In this document: positions 33,185 to 43,696 of the stretch, piece by piece
Numbering within the stretch: position 1 is the first letter of the stretch
Layout: every line of letters starts with the position of its first letter
Source of the DNA: Phallusia mammillata
Lineage: Eukaryota; Chordata; Ascidiacea; Phlebobranchia; Ascidiidae
Direction of reading: 5' to 3'
Assembly: GCA_003260075.1 (NCBI GenBank)
Contig: QLIY01000879.1
Coordinates: 1 to 64,000, forward strand
DNA: 64,000 nt
The notes under the pieces: model-generated
Database searches by the model: none
Told to the model about the DNA's origin: nothing
Seen by the model: the letters and a program-made list of their open reading frames with translations, nothing else
Translations under genes and position numbers: made by a program

Positions 33185-36100
33185 TTACTCTTTCTTGGTC
33201 GCCTCATCTTCTTTAGCAAGAGCAGAAAGCATTTCTTTCTTTTTGAGCGCGATTCTTTCTTCTCGTCTCCTGCGTACTTCTTTGTTCTTGAGACGACGCG
33301 CGCTGGCTTGGTCACTGCATAAAAAAAGTCACAAATTTTTAGCTTTATGGCTTGTACTAAACAAATTATAGTATGGCACAAGAACACTGCTGCCTATTTT
33401 GAAGAATTTCACTTAAAAAAATGCCAACAGTTTGGGCTGATTGGGTTGGTAACAAAAACACATTTAAATCAACTTTAAAACCTAACCCTAATTCTGTCTT
33501 AACTGCCAATGCATCGGTTGACACCTATCAGCATTTAGCAACATTTTGTACGGCATAAGTTATGGTGTGAGTGACCTTATTTAGGTTATTGCGGCTTTAA
33601 CAAGTGGATAATAGTACAGTTTGCTTATCAGACACCAGGCCAGGCAAAAACATTAGCCAATGAATTATCCAACAACTAGTAAAAGCAAGTTGGTCGACTG
33701 TATTTAGCCGTAAGTTTTACAGCAAAATGTTGGATCGAAATAAAGTCACTATTTTTTAATTAAAACCACATTTCACCAGGCCCACTAGAGGTGTGATACT
33801 GATTCAAGTCAGTCTACCAAGACAGAAATTTAGCCCGCAGTGGGAAAAAAATCTATTCAATTCGAACCAAACAGGAACCTATGTGGGCCTCACAAGCGTA
33901 CATGTTGGAGATTTTTTATGAAACTTCTTCAGAAATTTTGAAAAAGGTTGGAAAAAACACACTGGTAATTAAGGCATTGGCTTAAACATATGGTAAGAAT
34001 AATACATTATTTCACGAGGAAGAAATATGAAAACTATACTTACGAGAACATCTTTGCTCTGGACAACTTGGCTTTCTGTTTGTGAATATGTTCCATCAAA
34101 TTTCTCTTGTTTTTGAAGCCGTTACCCTTCGCCTTCAAGTACAACTGATGGTACCTTGAGAAACAAAATAATCATTATTGAAGATGTAGCACTGTAGTTG
34201 TATTTTGTCTGAAAAGTTGATTTTCAGACAAAACTGCCAAAAAAGTATGGAGTGTCTTAAAGTAGCGGTGTGCAAACTGAAGGACAAAAGCAAATAACAT
34301 AACTAAACTGCGCTCTATCTTTGTATAACACAAGTTGTCGTTATTTTGTTGCATACCAAACACGCTAACAATACAGTTACTTGCTGCCAGTATCAGGCAT
34401 GGGCCGAACCTAGCCAGAACCCGAGTGCTTGGTACCAAGCATCACTGTTTTTAATGTTCGGCGGAAAAGTTGTACAAACTAGCCCGAGCATTAAATTTAT
34501 TCCTGCCCTGCTAACACATGAAACAAGTGTTCGAAATGGTAACCAAGAACTAAAATGACTTTTTTATTGCGTTAGATCAATGGTTAAACTCGGTTTTCGG
34601 GGCCACACGCAGCTCCCAACTACTTATTTTGCGGCTCGCACCAGACCGCAGAAAACCATCAAACATTGCTATTTTAGCTTTCAAAGTAATAATCCTTAGT
34701 GATTTTCTTAAGGTTTAGTTTTTCTGCGGCTCTCTACACACTTAAAAAATACCATTTCGACCAGACAATAAAAAAGTTTGAGAACCACTGCGTTAGATGG
34801 TAAAAAAATACGTACTTCTGAAGCCTGTGCAGCTTAATACACCACCAGTGAGAAAAAAATTGCAGTTTTCACCCATGTCTAACCAGTGTCATTGCAAGTG
34901 GTTTTAACTGCACTGTTAACTTGCAACAAAAGCCAATGGGTGCATTCATTAGCTTGGAAATTGGACGGCACTGCACCGCACTAAAATAGTTTGAGCCACA
35001 CTTTATTTAATCTAAACATCACTGTGGGCTGCAGTTTGCACATCACTAAAGTTTTAAAATTTGCACATTGAAATTTAACCTATAAAAACTTTCAATGACA
35101 TTTTTTACATAGGGCAGAAATTACCGTTGGGCAAATGTTCACATTTTACAAAATATAAACAGATGCAGTGTGGTTATGAACAAAATTACTTTAAACCTTA
35201 TGTGTACTGCTTTAACTGACGAAAACAGACAACCACCACAAGTGGTATAAACAGTACAGCAGGGGTATTTAATTAACAGTCAATGTATGCCAAAGCAGAC
35301 AGAAAACCCATGTCTTATTACATCTGTTTGTATCATAACTTGGTAAATTGCATACCACAGAGAAACTGTGTAACTTAAGTTGCTTTTACACTAGTCTTGG
35401 TTTCGTTAAACAAGCAACGATTTAAAAAACATAGTTGAACCAATACTTACATATGCTTGTCAATTTTCTTGGACTCTCTGTATTTCCTGAGCAGTCGCCG
35501 CAGGACGCGCATTCTTCGCATCCACACGATTTTTTCAGGCATACGAGCGTTGGCTGTACCCTTTCGCTTACCTGTGTAACAAGTTTGCACAAATTATTAA
35601 AGTATCACCAAAATCGATGACAAATAAACCAAAAATATAATACTAAGACCAGGGTGGAAGTGTTGAACATAGTTTTACTCTTAGTACAACCTATAACATG
35701 ACAAAATGGGACCTATAACATGACAAAATGGGTTTTAAGAGACTAAATGCAAGAAAGATAATAATTAAAGATGCATTTGCGGTGAGGTTTACACTTATAA
35801 TCCTGGCTACTACGAGTCCTAATACCAAAACCTGGTAAATAAAGTACTTTCAGTTCTAAGTTGTAAAATCTGAATACAGACTACAAGTGGTAATACACCT
35901 ACACGTTTTCAAAAAAATGGCATTTTTTTAACAAACCTCTGCCAGTATGACGGCCCTTTCGTCGAGCGATGGTGTTTTTGCGGACACGAGCTCTGGAGTG
36001 GACAGCAACTGGTTTGCGAATGATAAGGCCATCCTTGACAAGTTTTCGGATGTTCTGCCCTAAAAACATTGAAGAACGTGTTAAACTAACTCAAAAACAT

Positions 36101-37258
36101 TAAAGAGGTAAATATTGTGTCAAAATTTAAAGCAATTTTGTTGCAGTATATATAAAAACTGTAAAAAGTATTTTGCTACTGATAGCATAATGTGATGGTT
36201 AAAATAAACTTATCAAATATATTACTTAGTGTTACGACTTTAAAAGGTTATGCCATGTGTATTTCAGACTTAGTGATATATATAATGATTCTTAAATTTG
36301 ATGCCAATAAATACAAAATCAGCATTAAAAACCCTACAACACTTTTAAATTTGTGGACAAAAAACAGCAATTGTAAACTTGGACAATTTTTTTAAATTTT
36401 GGACAAAAATAGCAATTGTACGTCAAAAAAGCTTTTTTTCATAACCTATTGCCTTAGAAACAGTTAACTTACTGGAGTTGGCATTGGAGATCATAGAAGT
36501 CTCATTTGGGTCAAGCCAAATCTTGTTACGGCCACATTTCATAACAGAGGCTGCCAGCCGCTTTTGCAGTCGGAGGGTACTGAAAAAATAAAAAACATTT
36601 TCTCACATATAATATATTTAGTGTTTAACTGTTTTTTTGTATTTGAAAACAAGGAATTGTAATTTACTACACATATGGATGTATTTAGTTAAAGTAGTGA
36701 TAATAGCCCAATCATTAAATTAGAATAAAGCTCAAGAACGTTGCACAAATTGTAACTAACACATTTATTAAATTTAAAGTTGCTGCTTGAAATTTTTTTT
36801 TTCCTCAGTTGTGCAGCTTAAAAAGGGGCATAGTTTACATTTTTATGTCGAATAAAATCAATTTTACATATTTTTACACTTTAAACATGTTTTAACAGCA
36901 AAACACGATATAGTTTTGCACGCAACAATACATTCCTTTTTCCCTGCAAAAGTTCAATTTTTTATTGAGTTAAATGTTTGGGGAATAAACCGTATCAATT
37001 TTAAGCTCTATTTGTGCTATATAATCGCCCACAACACTAATATCTTGCTTAGGTTTCCATAAAAACAAGAAAAAAAATTGACGAAAAATTTAGTATTAAT
37101 TCAATGCGCTAAAAAACATTTTTTTCGTGTTTATATTCCCAATTTTTTTAAACATATGTTGAGAAAAACATTTTGTGCGTTTATTATTCACAACAAATTG
37201 TTCAAATCTGGTGTAATATTAAAAATATAGATGAAAATCGGATTTAAACAAACCTCAT
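33185..37258 (-). CDS. RPL19: 60S ribosomal protein L19 (eL19)
   Basis: Six exons (37254-37258, 36473-36579, 35937-36059, 35451-35571, 34044-34154, 33185-33314) give 198 residues (human 196). The first exon holds only ATG and two bases, as in vertebrate RPL19. Conserved blocks: [77 protein letters not shown] and [17 protein letters not shown]; a basic C-terminal helix ends DEATKKE. eL19 sits in the large ribosomal subunit and its C-terminal helix forms an intersubunit bridge. Intron 3's donor is G|GTTTGT, less usual than the others. A pyrimidine tract upstream of the start fits a 5' TOP mRNA. Confidence 0.97.
34395..34520 (+). repeat. Repeat family E fragment
   Basis: GGCATGGGCCGAACC, CAAGCATCACTGTTTTTAATG and TTGTACAAACTAGCC match family E words at 12645-12800. 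It lies in RPL19 intron 4. Confidence 0.5.
34578..34790 (+). mobile_element. hAT-type element with perfect target duplication
   Basis: Starts CAATGGTTAAACTCGG and ends AAAAGTTTGAGAACCACTG; both flanks carry CGTTAGAT (34570-34577 and 34791-34798). It lies in RPL19 intron 4. Confidence 0.85.
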
Positions 37259-37281
37259 GATTGCACCAAGGACCACAACAC

Positions 37282-37291
37282 GGGGAAAAAG
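37282..37291 (-). promoter_or_regulatory. 5' TOP-like pyrimidine tract of RPL19
   Basis: CTTTTTCCCC on the minus strand, 24 nt or more before the ATG. Ribosomal protein mRNAs typically start at a C in such a tract, which makes their translation mTOR-dependent. Confidence 0.6.
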
Positions 37292-37552
37292 ACCCGGATG
37301 TTGAAAAACTCGCGAACGGTGCTTTTATTTCGGATGACTGGCAGAATTGATTTAATTTTATTATTACTGGGGGCTAAAAGTAAAATTTATGTGACCAATG
37401 CAAAAAAATAAATAAAAACAATTGCACTACAAAAATTCCCAAAGGGAAAATAAAATACTCAACTGTGTAAGACGCATTTCGTGGACGAATGTTAAACGCT
37501 GCAGCACAACCATTGCACATTTGGAAACAAAGACAATGCGTGGGGTTTGAAG

Positions 37553-37735
37553 CAGTGGTGGAATTCAAATTTTTTGTCAGTCGGTTCTATCACAAAAGTC
37601 ACACTTTCAGCCAGTTCTGTTACAAAAAGTCCATTGACATAAACCAGTAATGCTAACTAACCGGTTCGCTGATCTCATAAAATTTCGTGCAACGGTTCTT
37701 TTGAACAGGTGCGAACCGACTGAATCCCACCACTG
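37553..37735 (+). mobile_element. MITE, CAGTGGTGGGATTCA family
   Basis: Ends CAGTGGTGGAATTCA ... TGAATCCCACCACTG, flanked by GTTTGAAG and GTTAGAAG (one mismatch). Confidence 0.85.
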
Positions 37736-37800
37736 GTTAGAAGGCAACAATAAATTACAAAATATGTATTATTTCTTTGTAATCCGTTAATATGAAAACA

Positions 37801-38000
37801 TTGATACTGGGATCAGCCCTAAAGCGTCATACTTAATCAAGCCGGCCTCTTAACCATTTAGCAAGCAACAGGCTAAAAGAATCTTGCCTGCGGTAGGATT
37901 CGAACCCATGGCAGAAGTCTTTCCGGGACATGCGTTCTACCAAAAAGCGCCGTTACCTACCTCGCACGCTACCCATGTCAGCTTCGTAGTAGAAGATTGC
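37801..38000 (-). mobile_element. tRNA-derived SINE, minus orientation
   Basis: Minus strand: leader CTACGAAGCTGACATGGG, tRNA-like head with GGGTTCGAATCC, and tail AGGGCTGATCCCAGT. The A-box part is shortened. Confidence 0.7.
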
Positions 38001-38378
38001 CAGATTTACTATTGTTTTATTTCTTTTTATGCATTGTATTGTTACTTCCAATAAACTTGTCACAGACGTAAAAACTTCGTTTGTTTGTTTCCAAACATTT
38101 TGGCACTTTATTTAGGAACGCTTTACTTTTGTCAACGAAAAAAATTAACAGGGAAGCCATCACAATTTGACTTAGGCTTGCGACACACAAACAAAGTAAA
38201 TTTTTGTTTGCAGCATGCGGTATAGACTAGAGCTGCTTTAAGGCCAAAATAAAAAAACTTTGTGTAGTTCCATGCAATGGGCAGTGTGTTATGCCCAAAC
38301 TTGTCCTGTCTTTAACTATATCGGAATGCTCTGCAAGAACAACTTTATCATAGTCGATGACGAAAACCAGACATGTTA

Positions 38379-38386
38379 TGACGTCA
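38379..38386 (+). promoter_or_regulatory. CRE-like TGACGTCA upstream of tropomyosin
   Basis: Palindromic CRE in TATGACGTCATA. A second lies at 38691-38698. In ascidians CRE sites with E-boxes and T-box sites drive larval muscle genes, so a role here is plausible but inferred. Confidence 0.45.
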
Positions 38387-38690
38387 TACACCTTGCAAAG
38401 CAAGAGAAGCATTGATAAGATAGAAGCGACTGGAACATAACTGTTATTTGGTTTTAGTTAGGCCTACATGTATGTCAAGTCAGATTTATTCATACGTTAA
38501 ATGTTTGTAACATAAACTCAGGCTTGAAGAATTACTTGCTTGTACACAACATTGCCAAAAAGCTTAATTTTCGAAGTAAGATTAGATTTAGTCATTTTCG
38601 TTTTTGACAAACTTTGATCTTCACCTTATCAACTCTCAACATAACGTGTGCTTCAAAAGTGCCATGGCAACTGTGTCGCACGTCATATTC

Positions 38691-38698
38691 TGACGTCA
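38691..38698 (+). promoter_or_regulatory. Second CRE-like TGACGTCA, near two E-boxes
   Basis: About 95 bp upstream of the TATA box. E-box words CAACTG (about 38669) and CAGTTG (about 38719) flank it. Confidence 0.45.
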
Positions 38699-38784
38699 TT
38701 ACCATTGATGGTCTGTGACAGTTGGTGTTGTCACCTAAGATAACGTAGTTGTCACCTATGGGCATTTTGACATAGATACGATCA

Positions 38785-38792
38785 TATAAATA
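38785..38792 (+). promoter_or_regulatory. TATA box of tropomyosin
   Basis: TATAAATA, 88-95 bp upstream of the ATG, giving room for a short 5' UTR. Typical of highly expressed muscle-type promoters. Confidence 0.6.
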
Positions 38793-38879
38793 CAGGGCCA
38801 CTTTTGAGTTGTAGTCATTGTACAGTAGTAATATCATCAAGCTAGTCAAGTCTCTGAAAAGGTAAAGTTATCAGCCAAA

Positions 38880-41800
38880 ATGGAATCTATTAAGCATAAG
38901 ATGGAAGGCCTTATTAAGGAAAAGGAAGAAGCCATAGAAAAGGCAATTGGACTTGAAAACGAAAAAACGGAAAAGGAGGATCACGCAAAAGGAGTAAGTT
39001 TTGCGGAAATTTGGAAATGTGCCACCAAATTACGGAATATTGTTTATTTGCTAATAATAATAGTTTGTTAACAAAAATAGCAGTATATGTTTAATCAAAT
39101 GCTCTAGTGGAAGTTCTGTATTTCCCAAAGTAAAAATGACACCAAGAAAAACATTTGTTACAAGAACCCCAAGTAAATTGGTTTGTAGCAAATACGTTAA
39201 AAGTTAAGTTTTAAAAAAGACTGCCTTATTTCTATGAAATTTGCCGCATATTCTAGTATTCTTGGGTCGTTACGTTTTATTTGTCTTCTATAGCAAGTTA
39301 ACTTAAATCAAAATTTCAATTTAAAGTTGGAAAATGAAATCAACACCATCACCAAGAACATCATTTCTCTGGAAGACAAGTTGGATCAGAACATGGAAGA
39401 GCACAGACTGTCTATCGAAAAGTTGGAAGTCGCAGAAAAAGTTGCCACTGATGTGAGTGTCGTTACTTTATACTGCCATCATCTTAATTAGTTTGTATCA
39501 GTTAGTTGATAAAAAGTAGAATTGCTTTTCTCTCATTTGTTAAAAGTCTGGGAATACACATAAGCTCCATGAGAACATTTCGAAGCTCCGTAAGCAGCAT
39601 TAGTTGTGTACGCTGTGGCCACACACCAGTAGTGTGTAACATACATTTTCGTGAGTCCGGTCAATATGACACAAGCTTATTAGTAAAATTTATGCGCAGT
39701 GTAGAATTTTAAGTCTCTGAGCATACACACAAGCTCTTTAAGTACACTAGGACCACTGTGAGCAACATTAGATGTACAACATTAGCAACATTAGATGAGT
39801 CCACAGAAGACCTTTGTTAAATGTGCACACTGTGACCACACACCAGTTTATGCGTAGACCCTACGTTAACAAGTAACAAAAATATCCTTCTTGCAGTCTG
39901 AATTGGAAGTGAACGCCCAAACCCGTCGCATGCAGTTGTTGGAAGAAGAAATGCAACGTGTCACTGAACGATTGGACGAAGCCGTCGCCAAGCTTGAGGT
40001 AGCTGAAAAAGCTGCCGAAGAGAGCGAACGCGGCCGCAAGGTCATCGAAAGCAGGTACTTTCAAACACAAGCAAATGTAACATAAGGCTCTCCCAAGTAA
40101 AGTGTTGCTATACCATGTAGGCACATTATGTTAACGGTTTTCGCCCTTTTGCCTTTGTAAAGTAACTGGCGCACTGCTAACAAGGGACAGCATTTAGCAC
40201 CAACAGTAACATCTGCGCATTACACACCCATTTTGTAAACAAAAAATCAAAAAGAATTGACAGGAGCGGGATTCGAACTCGCGCCTCCAGGGTAGACTGC
40301 GACCTGAACGCAGCGCCTTAGACCACTCGGCCATCCTGCCTGTTGGGCTCCTAGCAAAAACGAGTTTAAAAATAATTCCTGACATTAACCATTTTGTGGT
40401 ACAAAATAGCTTGTCCATATTAAAAACATCACGTATTGTTTTCATTTCTAGGATTTTGGTAGTTCAAAAAAACCCGAATTCAATGTTTCCTTTTCCAGAT
40501 CGTTCAAGGATGAAGAGACCCTTGAACTGCAGGAAATTCAGCTACGAGATGCAAAAGGAATTGCTGAAGATGCTGATCGCAAATACGAAGAGGTAGGATC
40601 ATTTATTAAAAACTAATTTTGAAAGAAAACTGCACCAAAAACCAAAGACTTAAAATCTCAAGTCAATAAGGTCGCGTTTTAATCATGCAGTTCATTTTTT
40701 AAATTATGTCAAATTGATTTTATCGACTTGAGGAGTTACTGACTTTAACTAAAAAAAACTATACAGAAGTTCCAAGACTTCGAAATCTCAGGTCCAATAA
40801 AGAATTGCATTTTTAATCAAACATTTAATTTATTGAATCATTTCAAATTGATTTTCTTGAATAAGGGGTTGGTGCCTTCAATTTAGTTTCATCCTTCTGG
40901 TTTTATTTGGATTGGACCAATAGTTAAGTTTCTTGTTTGGGGAAACACAAGTGACCAAGCCAAGATTAAAACCCACAACCTTATGAACATAAGGCGTTGC
41001 GCTAATCACTCGGCCATCATAACTTTGTATTTTTGTGCATGGGCAGCTCAACATAGCGGAGTTATTGGTTGATTTTGCAAACATATGTTTTTTTGTATTT
41101 TAGGTTGGCCGAAAACTTCGCATGGTTGAGAACGATCTTGAGCGAGTCTTGGACAGAGCTGAAGAATACGAAGGGTAAGATGAACTGTGTTGACGTCATA
41201 ATTAGTACACGTCGTCGATGTGACGTCACAAATTAACACATTCCATCTACATAAAATGCACTTATGTAGATTTCAAGCTCAAAGCGGGTTTCCTAACGAA
41301 CTTTATACAGTCAACCTTGTTAAGAAAGACTTTGCAAGCTTATAGCTAATTTCTAACGAGCTTCGTGCAGTCAACCATAGCGCTTGTTACCTGCACGACT
41401 TTTCACGCTTGAAGTGGGTTTTCCAAAGAGCTTCGTGCAGTCAACCATAGCGCTTGTTACATGCACGACTTTTCACGCTTAAAGTGGGTTTTCCAAAGAG
41501 CTTCGTGCAGTCAACCATAGCGCTTTTTAAGAAAGACTTTGCAAGCTTATAGCTAATTTCTAACGAGCTTCGTGCAGTCAACCATAGCGCTTGTTACCTG
41601 CACGACTTTTCACGCTTGAAGTGGGTTTTCCAAAGAGCTTCGTGCAGTCAACCATAGCGCTTGTTACATGCACGACTTTTCACGCTTAAAGTGGGTTTCC
41701 CAACGAGCTTCGTGCAGTCAACCATAGCGCTTGTTACATGCACGACTTTTCACGCTTAAAGTGGGTTTCCCAACGAGTTTCGTGCAGTCAACCATAGCGT

Positions 41801-42403
41801 TCTTCACATGTACGACTTTGCACGCTTGGAGCAGGTTTCCAAACGCTTTCTAACAGCCCTCTATAGTCAACTTTAACGTATTTGATCAAACAGAACTGGT
41901 TGTTTTTGCCAAATTTTAGAACTTTTATGGATAAAAGCTCGTAGCTCGTTTAGCAATCATCTTTTATTCTTTTTACAGCAAAGTTAAGAAGTCTGACGAA
42001 CAACTGAAGGCGCTCAACGAAAACTTGAGAAGTTTAGAAGCCGTTTCAGTGAAAAACTCAGAACAGGAAGATAATTACGAGAAGGAAATTCACGCTCTTA
42101 CTGAAAATCTTAAGAATGTAAGTAACGGAAAAGCGGAAAAGTTCCGCAATTTATAAAATATTTTCCTTTTTTTACTTGATGAGAATTTAATGTGTATATT
42201 TGGTATGTTTTAACAGAGAAAAGTTACATAATGTCCTTAATGTAAAAGTTTTATTAACTGAGCTTTATGCCATTTGTTGTTACTGGAATTTACCACATTT
42301 TTTACATCTTTTTGCAATATTTTTGAAAAAAAATGTTGAATAAAATCTTTAAAATAAAATTATTTTTAGGCTGAAACGCGGGCTGAATTTGCTGAAAGAA
42401 CAG

Positions 42404-42449
<46 letters not shown>

Positions 42450-42649
42450 AAGCTTGAGAAGACAATTGACTACTTGGAAGGTGGGACAATATTGTCAAAT
42501 AGATTTGCAACACATGTGCTGCTCATAGAACTCTTCATAAAACTCAAAACTTGTTGTTTTCAGATCAACTTTACGCCGAAAAGATGTCCTACAAAGGAAT
42601 TAGCGAGAAATTGGACAAAACCCTCGGGGACATGGTCAACCTTAACTAA
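38880..42649 (+). CDS. Tropomyosin; exon 7 interrupted by a 42-base G run
   Basis: Eight exons: 38880-38993, 39327-39452, 39897-40054, 40499-40592, 41104-41174, 41979-42117, 42370-42480 and 42564-42649. If the G run at 42406-42447 is counted as the single G of the next codon, the product is 285 residues, the standard long tropomyosin (284 in vertebrates). It is a continuous coiled coil with the signature [10 protein letters not shown] and the tail GDMVNLN. Tropomyosin polymerises along actin and gates myosin binding. Exons 1 and 2 (38 and 42 codons) match vertebrate exons; exons 3 and 4 share the vertebrate total of 252 bp but split 24 bp later; exon 6 equals vertebrate exons 6 and 7 fused. 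As printed, exon 7 is out of frame after AERTV by 41 extra bases, probably an artefact. A second copy of the last exon lies at 47360-47445. Confidence 0.95.
40258..40340 (-). tRNA. tRNA-Leu (CAG)
   Basis: 83 nt on the minus strand. Acceptor stem GGCAGGA pairs with TCCTGTC (one G-U), followed by discriminator A. A-box TGGCCGAGTGGTCTA, anticodon loop with CAG in CTGCG TTCAGGT CGCAG, a long variable arm typical of leucine tRNAs, and B-box GAGTTCGAATCCCGC. It lies antisense in tropomyosin intron 3. Confidence 0.95.
40930..40998 (-). mobile_element. tRNA-derived SINE head (second family)
   Basis: Minus strand: ATGGCCGAGTGATTAGCGCAA, then a short stem, GTGGGTTTTAATC. It resembles a class II tRNA, but the acceptor stem is not closed and the B-box is degraded, followed by a non-tRNA tail (GTTTCCCCAAACAAG). 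It lies in tropomyosin intron 4. Confidence 0.5.
41265..41885 (+). repeat. 70-bp tandem repeat array in tropomyosin intron 5
   Basis: Units carry GAGCTTCGTGCAGTCAACC, ATAGCGCTTGTTACATGC and ACGACTTT; consecutive GCTTCGTGCAG words are 70 bp apart (41361, 41431, 41501). A larger block of three units (about 210 bp) is itself repeated. Confidence 0.9.
42406..42447 (+). repeat. 42-base G run inside tropomyosin exon 7
   Basis: Lies between the conserved codons AERTV and [12 protein letters not shown] normal exon would need one G here. Confidence 0.9.
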
Positions 42650-42757
42650 AATACTCAAACTTGCAATCTTTCGCATGTGCTACATATCTGGTTAATAAAT
42701 ATCCTTAAAACAATTCAACTGTGTTTTTTTACAAATCATTACGCTCCTAAATTTGCC

Positions 42758-43060
42758 CTTAGCGTTACGTCATGATGTGGTATCCAACTGACGTCATTGT
42801 TACGTCATAAAGGCTCACCCTAAATTATGACGCCAGTGCGACGTCATAAATTGTGACATTTGACTCTGGCGTCACGAGATGTGATCCTTGATTACGACGC
42901 CAGTGTTACGTAATAGAGCGTAACCTTAGACTCTGACGTCAGGGATACGTCACCTGGTAAAATGAATGACGTGTCAATGACAGTTAATGTGACGTCGAGT
43001 GGTTGATTGTTAAAACCCACTACTTGTAGCTTGGGCGATGACGTCATATATGACATCACT
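42758..43060 (+). promoter_or_regulatory. Cluster of CRE-like TGACGTCA sites 3' of tropomyosin
   Basis: About ten full or partial TGACGTCA/TTACGTCA/GACGCCA words in 300 bp, for example ACTGACGTCATTGTTACGTC, CTCTGACGTCAGGG and GATGACGTCATATATGACATC. A diverged copy is at 47545-47860. A bZIP-type enhancer is a possibility; no function is shown by the sequence alone. Confidence 0.5.
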
Positions 43061-43227
43061 AATTTGAAGTTTTAACATACAAACCAACATAAATACAAAT
43101 TATTGGCGTCAAATTAATTTCCCACTATGTCTAAAAAAAAAACACCGAAAAAAAGCATTGACTTTTAGTTTATTATCACACATGTTGTCAACACATCAAC
43201 GCACATGTTGTCCTCTAAAGCGATAAA

Positions 43228-43610
43228 TTACTCGATGTGCAAAGTTCGTGGTGAAAATCGGTCGCATTTCCAGAAGAATCGGCAAAACATGCAGCTGATG
43301 AAATCTATACATGAAAACAAATATTAAACATTATATTTAATAAGCGAATATTTCAAAAAAAATAAATCGTAATATGGCTTTAATTAGGGACAAAATATTT
43401 AAAACAGTTTGTAACCACACCATTCGCACACTGTTAAGGCTGAGTTGTGTAAAACAAGTCGTAGAAGCACAATTGCGCTGTAGAGATGCTATAAAACGCG
43501 ACAAAGTAATCAGGACACTTTTATCTCAAACTAAGGCCCCACCTTTTTTGCCTGACACGGGTAACTTTTAGGTTTTTACATGACTGGCTACACCAATGTA
43601 CCCCCCCCCT

Positions 43611-43696
<86 letters not shown>

